A program made the translations under genes and the position numbers. Source: Opitutaceae bacterium (lineage in GTDB: Bacteria > Verrucomicrobiota > Verrucomicrobiia > Opitutales > Opitutaceae). From it: a stretch of 64,000 bases of DNA. The stretch is from the NCBI GenBank assembly GCA_016794785.1, contig JAEUHC010000009.1, positions 41,485 through 105,484 on the forward strand, read 5' to 3'. Position 1 is the stretch's first letter; each line of letters starts with the position of its first letter. This document shows, in pieces, positions 63,750-64,000 of the stretch. A model generated the notes under the pieces. The model did not search any database and had not been told where the DNA came from. It saw only the letters and a list, made by a program, of their open reading frames with translations.

Positions 63750-64000
63750 GGTTTTTTGAGAAAAAGAGGGTCATGGGTGCCGGACGGCGAGGGGGGTGTC
63801 AAGGGTGGGCTTGGCGGGGTGGTGGCTCAGTTTCATTCTGCAATGGGTCCGATACCCCAAGTTTGCTTCGGCTGGGTTGGGTAGCGGGGAGGGGCCGCCC
63901 CCCCGCCCGACACCAGGGGGCGGGGGCGGGGCGCGCCCAGAAAAAAAAAAAAAAAAAATGATGTGGTAGATGGAGATGACCCGCAGAAGGACAGGGCGGG
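63750..64000. other. Right-edge spacer with G-rich tracts and an 18-base poly-A run
   Basis: 251 bases upstream of rpmH. Contains GGGGAGGGG, CCCCCCC, GGGGGCGGGGGCGGGG and A18 at 63941-63958. No coding frame, terminator or DnaA box was seen. The sharp change of base composition suggests a contig end or sequencing-limited region. Confidence 0.5.

Noticed and set aside
63750..64000. oriC or DnaA boxes upstream of rpmH
   Set aside because: No TTATCCACA-type box was seen and dnaA is not present in the window.

Overview
The window is about 66% GC, densely coded, and looks like the chromosome of a Verrucomicrobium close to Opitutus (family Opitutaceae). The grounds are two DUF1592/DUF1552 gene pairs typical of Planctomycetes and Verrucomicrobia, a sulfatase, an unusual secreted glycosidase-like protein, and very high-GC codon use with frequent GTG starts and weak Shine-Dalgarno sites. 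Assignment to a genus is inference. No rRNA, tRNA, CRISPR, transposase or prophage genes were recognised. The right end (rpmH-rnpA-yidD-yidC) is the conserved block that often lies near dnaA/oriC, but neither dnaA nor DnaA boxes are visible before the window ends in a poly-A tract.

Layout. 1-8.1 kb: 3' part of a fucose-isomerase-like gene, a bicarbonate transporter with its LysR regulator (sbtA-nhaR-like), a ribosome hibernation factor, TerC, a DUF1232 protein, a dipeptide epimerase, a BON lipoprotein and an SDR. 8.1-15.5 kb: repeat-filled spacer, secreted GH-like protein, rhodanese, RlmM-like and RlmB-like methyltransferases, sulfatase. 15.5-19.7 kb: a three-gene set that fits lysine breakdown through saccharopine. 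19.9-24.3 kb and 31-35.8 kb: two copies of a DUF1592 c-type cytochrome plus DUF1552 Tat protein pair; the first is interrupted by a four-helix-bundle (S23-type) gene lying between inverted repeats. 24.2-28.1 kb: a DUF350/glutathionylspermidine-synthase-like/DUF4178 membrane-stress operon. 28.3-41.5 kb: DUF2293, J-domain-like protein, prolyl-oligopeptidase-like enzyme, FMN-dependent hydroxyacid dehydrogenase, CDP-alcohol transferase, phosphodiesterase, Y-family polymerase. 41.6-51.4 kb: one long minus-strand urea operon, porin-urtABCDE-ureABC, so the cell imports urea at low concentration and hydrolyses it; the urease maturation genes are not here. 51.6-60.9 kb: TorF-like porin, argC, a coupled TPR-membrane/TPR-AAA gene pair, rhodanese, a VapBC-type toxin-antitoxin pair, metXW, yebC. 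61-63.7 kb: yidC-yidD-rnpA-rpmH.

The most striking feature is not a gene family but a set of non-coding elements. At many gene junctions there are inverted repeats 80-110 bp long whose arms are built from short tandem units of 7 or 8 bases (purine-rich on one arm, pyrimidine-rich on the other). The sequence differs from site to site while the architecture is the same. Four of them occupy four successive junctions of the urtD-urtE-ureA-ureB-ureC operon, one precedes the saccharopine dehydrogenase, one abuts yidC, and one carries the S23-type gene between its arms, with the second arm supplying the start of the next gene. This matches the architecture of intervening sequences (IVS) in bacterial 23S rRNA, but in mRNA operons. 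A second set of ordinary dispersed palindromes (including three copies of one family) fills other spacers.
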